Shown piece by piece: positions 1-9,012 of a DNA stretch of 64,000 nt. Where the stretch lies: contig NZ_CP031264.1 of NCBI RefSeq assembly GCF_003258605.2, positions 310,001-374,000 of the forward strand, given 5' to 3'. Source of the stretch: Peterkaempfera bronchialis. Lineage in GTDB: Bacteria > Actinomycetota > Actinomycetes > Streptomycetales > Streptomycetaceae. The stretch's first letter is position 1. The number at the start of each line of letters is the position of its first letter. Position numbers and translations under genes: made by a program. The notes beneath the pieces were generated by a model, which worked only from the letters and a program-made list of their open reading frames with translations, made no database searches and was not told the DNA's origin.

Positions 1-95
1 TGCGCGCCGCCTATCTGCGCCGGGAGAGCGAGGACGCCGACACCGCGCCGGGCTCCGAGCGGGACGGCACCGCCCCCGCCGCCCGGGCCCGCTGA
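1..95 (+). CDS. C-terminal end of an upstream gene, probably the ABC exporter ATPase
   Basis: Only the last 30 codons are in the window; the frame reads a charged, proline/alanine-rich tail and stops at the TGA at 93-95. That stop shares one base with the ATG of the next gene (TGATG), which implies translational coupling. No domain is visible. ATP-binding subunits of ABC-2 exporters normally precede paired DUF990-type permeases, so an ABC ATPase is the likeliest identity. This is an inference from context alone. Confidence 0.5.
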   Translation, partial: RAAYLRRESEDADTAPGSERDGTAPAARAR

Positions 96-928
96 TGGCG
101 GCGGCAGCGGCGACCGCACCCGCCCGGTCCTCGCGCCCGGCCTGGCGGACCGCCTGGATCACCCCGCGCGGCGAACTGCTGGCCCCGCCCCGGATGACCG
201 CCACCGCGCTGCGGCTGGCCGTCCAGGTGTTCCTGGTCAGCTGCCTGTGGCGCGGGCTGTACGCGCACGCCGGTACCACCGCCGGGCTCGACCGGGAGCA
301 GGCGGTCGGGTATGCGGTGCTGGCCGTCCTCGCCACCCGCATCCGGGGCCTGGACCGGCAGGCCGGCCGGGACACGGTCCTCCAGCACCTGCACTTCGGC
401 ACCATCGTCTACTGGTTCCTGCGGCCCGTGCCGCCCCGCCGCTACTACGCGCTGCGCGCGCTGGGCGACCAGCTCTACGGCTTCGCCTGGGTGCTGGCCG
501 GCTATCTGGTCTGCCGGGTCACCGGGGTGCTGCCCGGTCCGGCCTCCGCATCGGCCGCCGCCGCGTTCGCCGCCGCTCTGCTGCTGGGCCAGCTGGTCCT
601 CTACTACCTGATGCTGCTGATCGACCTGCTCTGCTTCTGGACGCTGCGCAACGGCTCCGCGCTGCGCATCCTCCAGTTCGCGCAGAACCTGCTCTCCGGT
701 GCCTATGCGCCGCTCTGGTTCTTCCCCGGCTGGTTCATCACCATGAGTGCCTTCCTGCCGTTCCAGGCCACGCTCAACACCCCGCTGTCGCTCTACATCG
801 GACGTATCCCGGTCGCCGACGCGCCCCGGGAGCTGCTGGTGCAGGCGCTCTGGGCGGCCGGGCTCGCCGTGCTCACCCGTTGGCTGTGGCAGCGCGCCGC
901 CCATCGGGTCGTCTCCCAGGGAGGGTGA
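95..928 (+). CDS. ABC-2 type exporter permease (DUF990 family), subunit 1
   Basis: A 277-residue integral membrane protein with about six hydrophobic segments and no signal peptide or soluble domain. Its size and pairing with a second permease of similar length 6 bp downstream match the ABC2_membrane_6/DUF990 heteromeric exporters, in which one ATPase works with two dissimilar permeases. The start overlaps the upstream stop by one base. The exported substrate cannot be read from the sequence; daunorubicin-resistance-like or lipid/polysaccharide export is typical of the wider family. The family call rests on topology and gene order more than on a single motif. Confidence 0.75.
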   Translation: MAAAAATAPARSSRPAWRTAWITPRGELLAPPRMTATALRLAVQVFLVSCLWRGLYAHAGTTAGLDREQAVGYAVLAVLATRIRGLDRQAGRDTVLQHLHFGTIVYWFLRPVPPRRYYALRALGDQLYGFAWVLAGYLVCRVTGVLPGPASASAAAAFAAALLLGQLVLYYLMLLIDLLCFWTLRNGSALRILQFAQNLLSGAYAPLWFFPGWFITMSAFLPFQATLNTPLSLYIGRIPVADAPRELLVQALWAAGLAVLTRWLWQRAAHRVVSQGG

Positions 929-934
929 CCGACT

Positions 935-1807
935 GTGGTCCTCGCTGCCGAGCAGCACACCGGTGGTACCGGCCCGTCCGCGTCCGGCAGCCGGATCCGC
1001 CGGACGGCCCACGCCTGGCAGGTGGTCTGGCGGATCACCCTGCTGAACTTCCGCGCCCAGCTGGAGTACCGGGCCGAGTTCCTGATGATGATCGCGGTCG
1101 GCGTGGTCTGGCAGATGTCCATCATCGTCTTCGCCTCGGTGCTGCTCACCCGGTTTCCCGGTCTGGGCGGCTGGAGCAGCGCGGAGGTGTTGCTGATCGT
1201 GGGCATGCGGATGTTCAGCCATGCGCTGTACGTCCTCTTCCTCGGCCGGGTCTACAACCTCTCCTTCCTGGTGCAGGAGGGGGTCATCGACGCCTGCCTG
1301 CTGCGGCCGATGCCGGTCTACCGGCAGGTGCAGCTCTCCGTCTTCCCCACCAACGGGTTCGGTGACCTGGCGGTCGCGGCTGCCCTCTTCGCCACCGCCG
1401 TCCAGCGCAGCACGGTGGAGTGGACGCCGGGGCGGGCCGCCTTCCTGGCCGCCGGGGTGGTGGGCGGGATGTTTGTCGAGGGCGCCGTGGGGACGGCGCT
1501 CTCCAGCGCCTCACTGCACTTCCCGGGCACCTACTACTGGAGCAACTGGGTGGAGGAGATGATGGCGACCTTCGGCAGCTACCCGCTGAACATCCTGCCC
1601 AGGGCGGTCGGCGGGGTCTTCACCTTTCTGCTGCCGCTGGCCTTCATCGCGTACTTCCCGGCCGGCGTGCTGACGGGGCACGGCTCCTCGCTGGGCGCCC
1701 CGCTGTGGCTGGCGGGCGCCTCCCCGCTGGTGGGCCTGGCGGCCTTCGCGGCCGCCCGGCGGCTGTGGGACTGGAGCCTGAAGCACTACACCGGCGTCAA
1801 CGGCTGA
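935..1807 (+). CDS. ABC-2 type exporter permease (DUF990 family), subunit 2
   Basis: A 290-residue permease starting at GTG 935, six bases after the stop of the first permease and preceded by GGAGGG inside that gene. A short polar N-terminus is followed by about six membrane segments; stretches such as FRAQLEYRAEFLMM and the GWSSAEVLLIVG region are characteristic of DUF990 permeases as I recall the family. It presumably forms the second half of the heteromeric channel. A perfect hairpin 54 bp downstream closes the transcription unit. Substrate unknown. Confidence 0.77.
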   Translation: MVLAAEQHTGGTGPSASGSRIRRTAHAWQVVWRITLLNFRAQLEYRAEFLMMIAVGVVWQMSIIVFASVLLTRFPGLGGWSSAEVLLIVGMRMFSHALYVLFLGRVYNLSFLVQEGVIDACLLRPMPVYRQVQLSVFPTNGFGDLAVAAALFATAVQRSTVEWTPGRAAFLAAGVVGGMFVEGAVGTALSSASLHFPGTYYWSNWVEEMMATFGSYPLNILPRAVGGVFTFLLPLAFIAYFPAGVLTGHGSSLGAPLWLAGASPLVGLAAFAAARRLWDWSLKHYTGVNG

Positions 1808-1860
1808 CGGCGGCGGCTGCGGCTCCGGCTGCTGCGGCTGTTGCGGCTGCGGTGCGGGGG

Positions 1861-1892
1861 GCCACCCGGCTGATGCTCCGGAGCCGGGTGGC
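1861..1892 (+). terminator. Intrinsic-type hairpin ending the ABC exporter operon
   Basis: An 11-bp perfect stem (GCCACCCGGCT paired with AGCCGGGTGGC) with a 10-nt loop lies 54 bp after the permease stop and about 100 bp before gcvH. There is no U-tract, which is normal for terminators in high-GC actinomycetes. Confidence 0.75.
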
Positions 1893-1995
1893 GTGGCGCC
1901 TGGATCCGCTGCGGAGGGGCCGGTACCTCCTGGTGCTGACGGCCCGTCCACGGCCGGTCCGGCGCCGCGCGACGGCTCCCCATCGGAGGCCAGGT

Positions 1996-2388
1996 ATGAC
2001 TGACATTCCCAGCGACCTCAGGTACAGCAAGGACCACGAGTGGGTCCGGTGCACGGAGAGCGGGCGGTTGCGGATCGGCATCACGGACTACGCCCAGCGG
2101 CAGCTCGGTGACATCGTCTTCGTCGAACTGCCCAAGGCGGGCGACCGGTTGGAGGCGGAGGAGCCGTTCGGCAGCCTGGAGTCGGTCAAGGCGGTCTCCG
2201 AGGTGTACATGCCGGTGGCGGGCAAGGTGGTCGCGGTGAACGACTCCCTGGGCGACGCCGCGGAGCAGATCAACGAGGAACCGTACGGCGACGGGTGGCT
2301 GATCGAGGTCGAGGCGTCCGATCCGGCGACGGTGGACGGCCTGCTGACCGCCGCGCAGTACCAGGACTTCCTCACGGCCGAGGAGTAG
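1996..2388 (+). CDS. gcvH: Glycine cleavage system H protein
   Basis: 130 residues, the usual length of GcvH. The protein carries the methylamine group of glycine on a lipoyl arm between GcvP, GcvT and Lpd. The lipoylation site is visible as ESVKA with the acceptor Lys65, and the family features KDHEWV near the N-terminus and NEEPYGDGWL near the C-terminus are present. The ATG at 1996 has GGAGG seven bases upstream. gcvP and gcvT are not adjacent, so this is a lone gcvH; its partners must be elsewhere. Its 3' end overlaps the end of the convergent monooxygenase by 17 bp. Confidence 0.95.
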   Translation: MTDIPSDLRYSKDHEWVRCTESGRLRIGITDYAQRQLGDIVFVELPKAGDRLEAEEPFGSLESVKAVSEVYMPVAGKVVAVNDSLGDAAEQINEEPYGDGWLIEVEASDPATVDGLLTAAQYQDFLTAEE

Positions 2389-3664
2389 CCCGGGGCCCCA
2401 CGGCTTCGGGGCCTCGGCTCGGGGGCGTCGGCGGGCGGCGGGCGAAGGCGGGGGCGTGCTCGGGCAGTACACCGATCGCGATCACATGGGCCAGCGCGGC
2501 CCGCAGCCGCCGGAACCGCTGGAGCAGCAGCGCCGGTTTCGGCGGCGTGTCCCGCTCGGCGGCGTCCGCCGCGCCCGTCAGCCCGTGCTTGACCAGCGTC
2601 TGGTGCATCACCCACTGGAGCGACTGGGTGACCACCGTGGGCAGCCAGCGTCTCAGCTGGACCCGGGCGAGGTCCCGCCCGCCGACCCGGCCCGCGAGCA
2701 GCGGCGCGGCCAGCAGCCGGGCGGTGGCGACGGCGTCCTGGATCGCCAGGTTGATGCCCACCCCGCCGATCGGGGACATCGCGTGCGCCGCATCGCCGAT
2801 GCAGAGCAGGCCCGGGGTGAACCAGCGCTGCATGCGGTCCAGCCGGACGTTCAGCAGCTTGACCTCGTCCCAGGAGCGCACGGCGGCGGCCCGGTCGGGC
2901 ATCCGGGGCAGCAGGGCCGCCAGGCGCGTGCGAAAGGCGTCGATGCCCTCGGCGCGCATCCGGGCGTCGCTGCCCTTGCGGATCAGATAGCCGACCTGGA
3001 AGTACTCGCCCCGGTCGATCAGGACCAGAGCGCCACCCCGGCCCGCTCGGGCGGCCAGCCCCTCCGGATCGCCCGGGTGGCGCGGCAGCCGGAACCACCA
3101 GACGTCCAGCGGCACGCCGAAGTCCCGGTGGCGCAGGCCGCTCGCGGCGCGCACGGTGGAGGTCCGTCCGTCGCAGGCGACCGTCAGCGTGGCGTGCAGT
3201 TCGCCGCACTGTCCGTCCTGGGTGCGGTACCGGACCCCGGTCACCGCGTCCCCCTCCCGCAGCAGCCCCGTGACCTCGGTGGCCATCCGCAGGGTGAACG
3301 TCGGCTCCTGCCCGGCCGCGCGGGCGAGCAGGCCCAGCAGGTCCCACTGCGGGACCATCGCGATGTGCTTGTGCGGGCCCGGCAGCAGGTCCAGGTCCAC
3401 CGTGACCGGCCGGGGTCCGCTCAGCGGGAGCAGGGCCTGGGCCAGCAGCCGGTGCGGGATCGCCCAGAAGCTCTCCCCCAGCCCGAGTTCGTCGAGCAGG
3501 GTCAGGGTGGAGGCATGCACGGTGTCGCCCCGGAAGTCGCGCAGGAAGTCGCCATGCTTCTCCAGCACCTGCACCCGGACCCCGGCCCGGGCCAGCAGCA
3601 GCCCCAGCATCATTCCGGCGGGGCCACCGCCGACGATGCAGCATGCCGTCTCCTCGCGGGCCAT
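2372..3664 (-). CDS. FAD-dependent monooxygenase (PHBH-type)
   Basis: About 430 residues from the ATG at 3664. The N-terminal Rossmann motif GGGPAG (residues 12-17) binds the FAD ADP moiety, a CDGRTSTVR segment sits at the NADPH/FAD motif position, and GDAAHAMSPIGG at about residue 290 is the second FAD motif of class A flavoprotein hydroxylases. Such enzymes hydroxylate aromatic or polyketide substrates using NAD(P)H and O2. The open frame extends upstream to 3796, but that part is Arg/Pro-rich and overlaps the dnaK promoter region, so the start beside the Rossmann fold is preferred. Substrate unknown. It is convergent with gcvH and overlaps its 3' end. Confidence 0.88.
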   Translation of the reverse strand: MAREETACCIVGGGPAGMMLGLLLARAGVRVQVLEKHGDFLRDFRGDTVHASTLTLLDELGLGESFWAIPHRLLAQALLPLSGPRPVTVDLDLLPGPHKHIAMVPQWDLLGLLARAAGQEPTFTLRMATEVTGLLREGDAVTGVRYRTQDGQCGELHATLTVACDGRTSTVRAASGLRHRDFGVPLDVWWFRLPRHPGDPEGLAARAGRGGALVLIDRGEYFQVGYLIRKGSDARMRAEGIDAFRTRLAALLPRMPDRAAAVRSWDEVKLLNVRLDRMQRWFTPGLLCIGDAAHAMSPIGGVGINLAIQDAVATARLLAAPLLAGRVGGRDLARVQLRRWLPTVVTQSLQWVMHQTLVKHGLTGAADAAERDTPPKPALLLQRFRRLRAALAHVIAIGVLPEHAPAFARRPPTPPSRGPEAVGPRATPRP

Positions 3665-3743
3665 ACGTCCAGCATGCACCCGGGCCCGGGCCCCGCACCC
3701 CGGCGGACCGGGCTCCGGCAGACCAGGCTTCGGGGGGCGACAC

Positions 3744-3772
3744 TTGACTTGCCGCGGTTCACGTCTTAGGCA
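3744..3772 (+). promoter_or_regulatory. Candidate promoter for the dnaK-grpE operon
   Basis: TTGACT (3744-3749) and TAGGCA (3767-3772) are spaced by 17 bp, about 100 bp before dnaK. The overlapping CTTGACT resembles one half of the HspR/HAIR operator, but no matching ACTCAAG half is present, so HspR control is not supported. Confidence 0.35.
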
Positions 3773-3871
3773 GGCTGTAGCGGACCTTCTCTCCAACCTC
3801 TACAGGTCGTGGGCCTGAGGAAGCGGCGCACGCGGATCGATCGCGTGGAGACCTGAGGAAGAAGAACGGAC

Positions 3872-5758
3872 ATGGCACGTTCGGTCGGAATCGACCTCGG
3901 CACGACCAACTCGGTCGTCTGCGTCCTGGAGGGCGGCGATCCCACCGTGATCGCCAACACGGAGGGGTCCAGGACCACTCCCTCGGTGGTGGCGTTCGGC
4001 AAGGGCGGCGAGGTGCTGGTCGGCGAGGTCGCCAAGCGCCAGGCGGTGACCAATGTGGAGCGCACCGCGCGGTCGGTCAAACGGCATGTGGGCGAGACGG
4101 CGTGGCGCTTCCCGGAGTCCGGCACGGTGGACGGCAAGCGCTACACGGCCCAGGAGATCTCCGCACGGGTGTTGCAGAAGCTGAAGCGCGACGCGGAGGC
4201 GTATCTGGGCGAGGACGTCACGGACGCCGTCATCACGGTTCCCGCGTACTTCAACGACACCCAGCGCACCGCCACCAAGGAGGCCGGCGAGATCGCGGGC
4301 CTGAGGGTGCTGCGGATCATCAATGAGCCGACGGCGGCGGCCCTGGCGTACGGCCTGGACAAGGAGGAGGACCAGACGATCCTGGTCTTCGACCTCGGCG
4401 GTGGCACCTTCGATGTGTCGCTGCTGGAGATCGGTGACGGCGTGGTCGAGGTCAAGGCCACCGCCGGCGACACCCATCTGGGCGGTGACGACTGGGACCA
4501 GCGGATCGTCGACCACCTGGTGAAGCAGTTCAAGAACGGCCATGGGGTGGACCTGTCCAAGGACAAGATCGCCGTGCAGCGGCTGCGCGAGGCGGCCGAG
4601 AAGGCCAAGATCGAACTCTCCGCGACAACCGAGACCACGGTCAATCTGCCCTACATCACGGCCTCCGCCGAGGGCCCGCTGCACCTGGACGAGAAGCTCA
4701 CCCGGGCCCAGTTCCAGCAGCTGACCGCCGACCTGCTGGAGCGCTGCAAGGGCCCGTTCCACCAGGCCGTGAAGGACGCCAAGATCAACCTCTCCGATGT
4801 CGACCATGTGGTGCTGGTCGGCGGCTCCACCCGGATGCCCGCCGTGACCGACCTGGTCAAGCAGCTCACCGGCAAGGAGCCGCACAAGGGCGTCAACCCG
4901 GACGAGGTCGTCGCCATCGGCGCCTCCCTCCAGGCCGGTGTGCTCAAGGGCGAGGTCAAGGACGTGCTGCTGCTGGACGTCACCCCGCTCTCGCTGGGCA
5001 TCGAGACCAAGGGCGGCATCATGACCAAGCTGATCGAGCGCAACACCACGATCCCGACCAAGCGGTCCGAGATCTTCACCACGGCCGAGGACAACCAGCC
5101 GTCGGTGCAGATCCAGGTCTACCAGGGCGAGCGCGAGATCGCGGCGTACAACAAGAAGCTCGGCATGTTCGACCTCAGCGGGCTTCCCCCCGCCCCGCGC
5201 GGCCTTCCGCAGATCGAGGTCACCTTCGACATCGACGCCAACGGCATCATGCATGTCACCGCGAAGGACCTCGGCACCGGCAAGGAGCAGAAGATGACCG
5301 TCACCGGCGGCTCCGCGCTGCCCAAGGACGACATCGCCCGGATGATGCGCGAGGCCGAGCAGTACGCGGACGAGGACCACAGGCGCCGCGAGGCCGCCGA
5401 GACCCGCAACCAGGCCGAGCAGCTGGTCTACACCACCGAGACGTTCCTCAGGGACAACCAGGACAAGGTGCCGGCCGACGTCAGGTCCGAGGTCGAGACC
5501 GCCGTCGGCGACCTCAAGGAGAAGCTGAAGGGCGAGGACACCGCGGCGATCCGCGAGGCCACCGAGAAGGTCTCCACCACCGCGCAGCGGCTCGGCCAGG
5601 CAATGTACGCGCAGGCCCAGGCCCAGGCGCAGGGCGGCGCCACCGGTGGTGGGGCGTACGCGGCCGATGCGGGCGGCGCAGCCCAGGACGGCGGCGAGCA
5701 GGAGGTCGTCGACGCGGAGATCGTCGACGAGGAGAAGCGGCAGGGAGGCACCGGATGA
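3872..5758 (+). CDS. dnaK: Molecular chaperone DnaK (second copy)
   Basis: 628 residues, full-length Hsp70. The ATPase domain starts with GIDLGTTNS, contains [10 protein letters not shown], the [12 protein letters not shown] hinge, [11 protein letters not shown] and VGGSTRMP. The substrate-binding domain follows from about residue 370 ([14 protein letters not shown]), then a helical lid and an acidic tail with [10 protein letters not shown] as in actinobacterial DnaK. It refolds client proteins with GrpE and a J-protein. The start ATG follows AGGAAG. grpE overlaps by 4 bp. There is no dnaJ or hspR here, so this is probably a paralogue of the canonical dnaK-grpE-dnaJ-hspR operon. J-protein partner and regulation are unknown. 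Confidence 0.96.
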   Translation: MARSVGIDLGTTNSVVCVLEGGDPTVIANTEGSRTTPSVVAFGKGGEVLVGEVAKRQAVTNVERTARSVKRHVGETAWRFPESGTVDGKRYTAQEISARVLQKLKRDAEAYLGEDVTDAVITVPAYFNDTQRTATKEAGEIAGLRVLRIINEPTAAALAYGLDKEEDQTILVFDLGGGTFDVSLLEIGDGVVEVKATAGDTHLGGDDWDQRIVDHLVKQFKNGHGVDLSKDKIAVQRLREAAEKAKIELSATTETTVNLPYITASAEGPLHLDEKLTRAQFQQLTADLLERCKGPFHQAVKDAKINLSDVDHVVLVGGSTRMPAVTDLVKQLTGKEPHKGVNPDEVVAIGASLQAGVLKGEVKDVLLLDVTPLSLGIETKGGIMTKLIERNTTIPTKRSEIFTTAEDNQPSVQIQVYQGEREIAAYNKKLGMFDLSGLPPAPRGLPQIEVTFDIDANGIMHVTAKDLGTGKEQKMTVTGGSALPKDDIARMMREAEQYADEDHRRREAAETRNQAEQLVYTTETFLRDNQDKVPADVRSEVETAVGDLKEKLKGEDTAAIREATEKVSTTAQRLGQAMYAQAQAQAQGGATGGGAYAADAGGAAQDGGEQEVVDAEIVDEEKRQGGTG

Positions 5759-6378
5759 GCCGGGGCGGTCGGCCGCCCTTGGCGGTCCGCGACGAGGGAC
5801 GCGGCTCCCCGCCCGTCCTGCAACCCGGGCCGACCGGCCGCCGCGAGCTCCCCGGGCCGCCGGGCCCCGAACCCCGTACGGCGGCGTCGGACGACACCCG
5901 GCCCGAGCCCGAACCCGGGCCCGATCGCTCCGGAGCGGGGCGGCTGCGGGAGGAGCTGGCCGAGCGGACCGCCGACCTGCAACGGGTCAAGGCCGAGTAC
6001 GACAACTACCGCAAGCGGGTGCAGCGCGACCGGTTGGCGGTTCGCGAGATCGCCGTGGTCAATGTGCTCGGCGGGTTGCTGCCGGTCCTTGACGCCATCG
6101 GCCGGGCCCGCGAGCACGGCGAGCTGACGGGCGGCTCCGGGTCGGTGGCCGAAGCGCTGGAGGCCCATCTGGCCTCCCTCGGCCTCCGCTCCTTCGGCGA
6201 GGCGGGCGAACCCTTCGACCCGGCGTGCCACGAGGCGCTGCTGCACGCGTACTCGGCCGAGGTCGACCGCGCCACCTGCGCCCAGGTCCTGCGGCCCGGC
6301 TACCGGGTCGGCGAGCACCTGCTGCGTCCGGCCCAGGTGTCGGTCACCGAACCGTCCGGCCCCCCTGGCACCGGCTGA
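5755..6378 (+). CDS. grpE: Nucleotide exchange factor GrpE (second copy)
   Basis: 207 residues. A long Pro/Arg-rich disordered N-terminus (about residues 1-60) is followed by a coiled coil with the GrpE-like [14 protein letters not shown] and a beta-domain with [12 protein letters not shown] and [18 protein letters not shown], matching the GrpE C-terminal signature. It drives ADP release from DnaK. The ATG overlaps the dnaK stop (ATGA, 5755-5758), so the two are translationally coupled. The operon appears to end here, because the next 565 bp are a non-coding repeat array. Confidence 0.93.
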   Translation: MSRGGRPPLAVRDEGRGSPPVLQPGPTGRRELPGPPGPEPRTAASDDTRPEPEPGPDRSGAGRLREELAERTADLQRVKAEYDNYRKRVQRDRLAVREIAVVNVLGGLLPVLDAIGRAREHGELTGGSGSVAEALEAHLASLGLRSFGEAGEPFDPACHEALLHAYSAEVDRATCAQVLRPGYRVGEHLLRPAQVSVTEPSGPPGTG

Positions 6379-6538
6379 CCGGGCCCGGCCAGCCGCCGGG
6401 CAGCAGCGTGCGGTCGGGGCAGACGCCCGGGTGGTCCGGCGGGCGGGCGGGGTGTCGTCTTGGGTCACCGAGGGTGCACGGGAGCTGGCGGCCTTGGCCT
6501 GGACAGCCCGGTCCGGGTGCCGGTGGTGGCGCGGGCAA

Positions 6539-6903
6539 CCCAGGACAGCAGGTGCACCCAGGCGACGCGGCACCGCCGAACCCCGCCGACCACCAGACGC
6601 CGGACCCGACCTCGCACCGGATACGCGCTGCCGCAGCACAGACCGACAGCCCGTCGATGCGGAGCACCCGCAACGGCCGACCCAGGACAGCAGGTACACC
6701 CAGGCGACGCGGCACCGCCGAACCCCGCCGACCACCAGACGCCGGGCCCGACCTCGCACCGGATACGCGCTGCCGCAGCACAGACCGACAGCCCGTCGAT
6801 GTCGGGCACCCGCAACGGCCGACCCAGGACAGCAGGTACACCCAGGCGACGCGGCACCGCCGAACCCCGCCGACCACCAGACGCCGGGCCTGACCTCGCA
6901 CCG
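6539..6903. repeat. 142-bp tandem repeat array between dnaK-grpE and sulP
   Basis: Copies start at 6539, 6681 and 6823, each beginning CCCAGGACAGCAGGT. Copies one and two are full length (142 bp) and the third stops after 81 bp; a degenerate fragment with GACAGCCCG and GGGCAACC precedes the first copy from about 6503. Identity between copies is near complete, with a few substitutions (GTGCACC/GTACACC, CGGACCC/CGGGCCC, GCGGAGC/GTCGGGC). The period is not a multiple of three, so a peptide read through one copy changes frame in the next; this argues against coding. It fills the convergent intergenic space of about 565 bp, where nothing else was recognised. Confidence 0.9.
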
Positions 6904-6943
6904 ACGGCCCGGGTGGCGGGGTTGGGTCCCGCCTGCTGCCGGG

Positions 6944-8671
6944 TCAGGAGGTGGGGGCCGGTGCCTGGTGGGGCAGGACGCCGGAGTGGTGGAGTCCTGC
7001 TCGGGCGTGGGCGACGGCCTCGGGGGTGGTGGCGAAGACCCGGCCCTGTACGTGGAGTTGCCGCAGCACGCCCAGTGCCTCCAGCGGCCTGAGGTGGTCG
7101 GGGCGGATGCCGGAGACCAGGACCACGGTGCCGCGCCGGGTGAGCCGTTCGACCGCTTCGCCCAGCGCCAGGGCGCCCGTGGCGTCGATGGCACTCACCC
7201 GGGACATCCGCAGGATGACCACCGCGACCTGGGCCTGCTCGATGAGTTCCGGCAGCAGGCGGTGGGCGGCCGCGAACAGCAGCGGGCCGTCGATGCGGTA
7301 GGCGGCGATGTGCTCCGCCGGCAGGATCGGCTCGTCCTGGTGGTGGTCGGCGTGGAGCGGGACCCGCTTGAGACCGGCGCTCCTGGCGACGGCGCGCAGC
7401 GCCAGGACACCGGTCGCCGCCAGGCCCGCGACCACGGCGGTGACCAGGTCGAAGGCGAGCGTGGCGACGGCGGTGAGCAGCAGTACGGCGGCCTCGCCGC
7501 GTCCGGCGCGGGCCAGCGCCCGTACCGAGGCCACCTCCACCATCCGCACGGCGGTGGCGATCAGCACCCCGGCCAGCGCCGCCATCGGGATGCCGGACAC
7601 CAGGGGGGCTGCGGCCAGGACGATGACCGCGAGTACGGCGGCGTGGATGAGCGCCGCCAGCCGGGAGGCGGCGCCGGAGCGGACGTTGACGGCCGTACGG
7701 GCGATGGCGCCGGTGGCGGCGACCCCGCCGAACAGCGGTGCCACCAGGTTGGCCAGGCCCTGGCCGAAGAGCTCCCGGTCGCTGTCATGGCGTTCGCCGC
7801 CGGTCATCGCATCGGCGGCGGTGGCGGACATCAGCGACTCCAGGGCGGCCAGCGCGGCGACCGCGACCGCCGGGGCGAGCAGCCCCGGCAGGGCGCCGGG
7901 GTGGAGGAAGGAGAGCGAGGGGGCCGGGATACCGGCGGGGATGTGCCCGATCCGGGCGACCGGCAGGTCGGCCAGGGCGGTGACGGCGGTGGCGGCCACC
8001 ACGGCGGGCAGCGAGAACGGCACGGTGGGCCGCAGCCGGGCGCCCAGCAGCATCACGGCCGCCACCCCGGCGGCCAGCGCCAGGGACGCCCAGTGCGGTG
8101 TGGTGGCGAAGCGGACCGCCGCCCGGGCGGCGACCACGGCCACATTGTCCCCGGCGGGCTTGGGCACTCCGAGCGCGGCGGGGATCTGCTGGAGGGCGAT
8201 CACTCCGGCGATGCCGACGGTGAACCCCTCCACCACCGGCGCGGGGACGTAGGCCATCCAGCGGCCCGCGCGGGCCAGGGCCAGCGCCACCAGCAGCACC
8301 CCGGCGAGCATCCCCACGGTGAGCACCCCGGAGGGGCCGTAGCGGTGGACGATGGGCACCAGGACCACCGTCATCGCGCCGGTGGGGCCGGACACCTGGA
8401 GGCTGGAGCCGCCGAACAGGGCGGCCAGCGCGCCCGCCACCACGGCGGTGACCAGCCCCGCCTGGGCTCCCAGGCCGGAGGCGATGCCGAACCCCAGCGC
8501 CAGGGGCAGTGCCACGACGGCGACGGTCAGCCCGGCGAGCAGGTCCCGGCGCGGGGAGCGGCGCATGGTGGCGAGGACGGCCCGGTCGGGGAGCACGGCC
8601 CGCACCCGGGCGGACGCCGCCCGGATCGGCCGGACGGAAGTGCGCGCCTTGCTCATCAGGACACGGCTCAT
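6944..8671 (-). CDS. SulP-family inorganic anion transporter with STAS domain
   Basis: About 575 residues from the ATG at 8671. Some 10-12 hydrophobic helices begin with DLLAGLTVAVVALPLALGFG, the SulP N-terminal signature; SLQVSGPTGAMTVVL is the conserved second helix region. A C-terminal STAS domain follows (ILRMSRVSAIDATGALAL, RGTVVLVSGI). SulP proteins move sulfate, bicarbonate or other anions, often with H+ or Na+. No carbonic anhydrase is adjacent, so the anion is undetermined. In-frame ATGs occur upstream to 8779, but that extension is Arg/Pro-rich and unlike the family. The gene is divergent from the DoxX-like gene. Confidence 0.9.
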   Translation of the reverse strand: MSRVLMSKARTSVRPIRAASARVRAVLPDRAVLATMRRSPRRDLLAGLTVAVVALPLALGFGIASGLGAQAGLVTAVVAGALAALFGGSSLQVSGPTGAMTVVLVPIVHRYGPSGVLTVGMLAGVLLVALALARAGRWMAYVPAPVVEGFTVGIAGVIALQQIPAALGVPKPAGDNVAVVAARAAVRFATTPHWASLALAAGVAAVMLLGARLRPTVPFSLPAVVAATAVTALADLPVARIGHIPAGIPAPSLSFLHPGALPGLLAPAVAVAALAALESLMSATAADAMTGGERHDSDRELFGQGLANLVAPLFGGVAATGAIARTAVNVRSGAASRLAALIHAAVLAVIVLAAAPLVSGIPMAALAGVLIATAVRMVEVASVRALARAGRGEAAVLLLTAVATLAFDLVTAVVAGLAATGVLALRAVARSAGLKRVPLHADHHQDEPILPAEHIAAYRIDGPLLFAAAHRLLPELIEQAQVAVVILRMSRVSAIDATGALALGEAVERLTRRGTVVLVSGIRPDHLRPLEALGVLRQLHVQGRVFATTPEAVAHARAGLHHSGVLPHQAPAPTS

Positions 8672-9012
8672 ACGGGCACGGCTCGGGGGCAGACCCGGTG
8701 GGGCGGGACAGGCACGGTCGGCGCTCTCCTTCGCGGTCCGTCGGCGGGGTGGCCTCGCGGCATGCGCCCAAGAATCCATGAATATGCAGAATTCTTCAAA
8801 TCCTCATGTCTTCGGCCGCCCGCAGTGCATCCGGAGCGGTCCGGCGCCGCATGCCGAAGGTCCCTGCCGTCGCGGCCATGGGTCCCGCCGGGGCCCCGCG
8901 CACGGAGCCGGCCGCCGGGACCTTCAGCACCGGTCCGAGCCTTCGCCACGCGAGATATTGACGGTGCAACAAACGCAGCATCACACCGGGACCGGGACCT
9001 ACGGAGGCCGCC
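8672..9012. other. Divergent intergenic region, sulP / DoxX-like gene
   Basis: 341 bp with no gene. It holds a locally A+T-rich stretch (about 8770-8810) containing AAGAAT (8770-8775) and ATTCTT (8791-8796) as an inverted repeat, plausibly part of the sulP control region. TTGACG at 8958-8963 is a possible -35 element for the DoxX-like gene, but I see no convincing -10. Confidence 0.4.

Noticed and set aside
11-1222. Long minus-strand open frame opposite the ABC permeases
   Set aside because: Antisense shadow; its product is Gln/Gly/Arg/Pro-rich without domains, while the plus strand encodes good membrane proteins.
3741-3766. HspR HAIR operator before dnaK
   Set aside because: Only one CTTGACT half is visible; the inverted ACTCAAG-type half is absent.
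6539-6903. 142-bp repeats considered as CRISPR array
   Set aside because: Units are directly abutting with no unique spacers and are far longer than CRISPR repeats.
6539-6903. 142-bp repeats considered as coding
   Set aside because: The period is 142 = 3x47+1, so the frame changes between copies; no start with ribosome-binding site.
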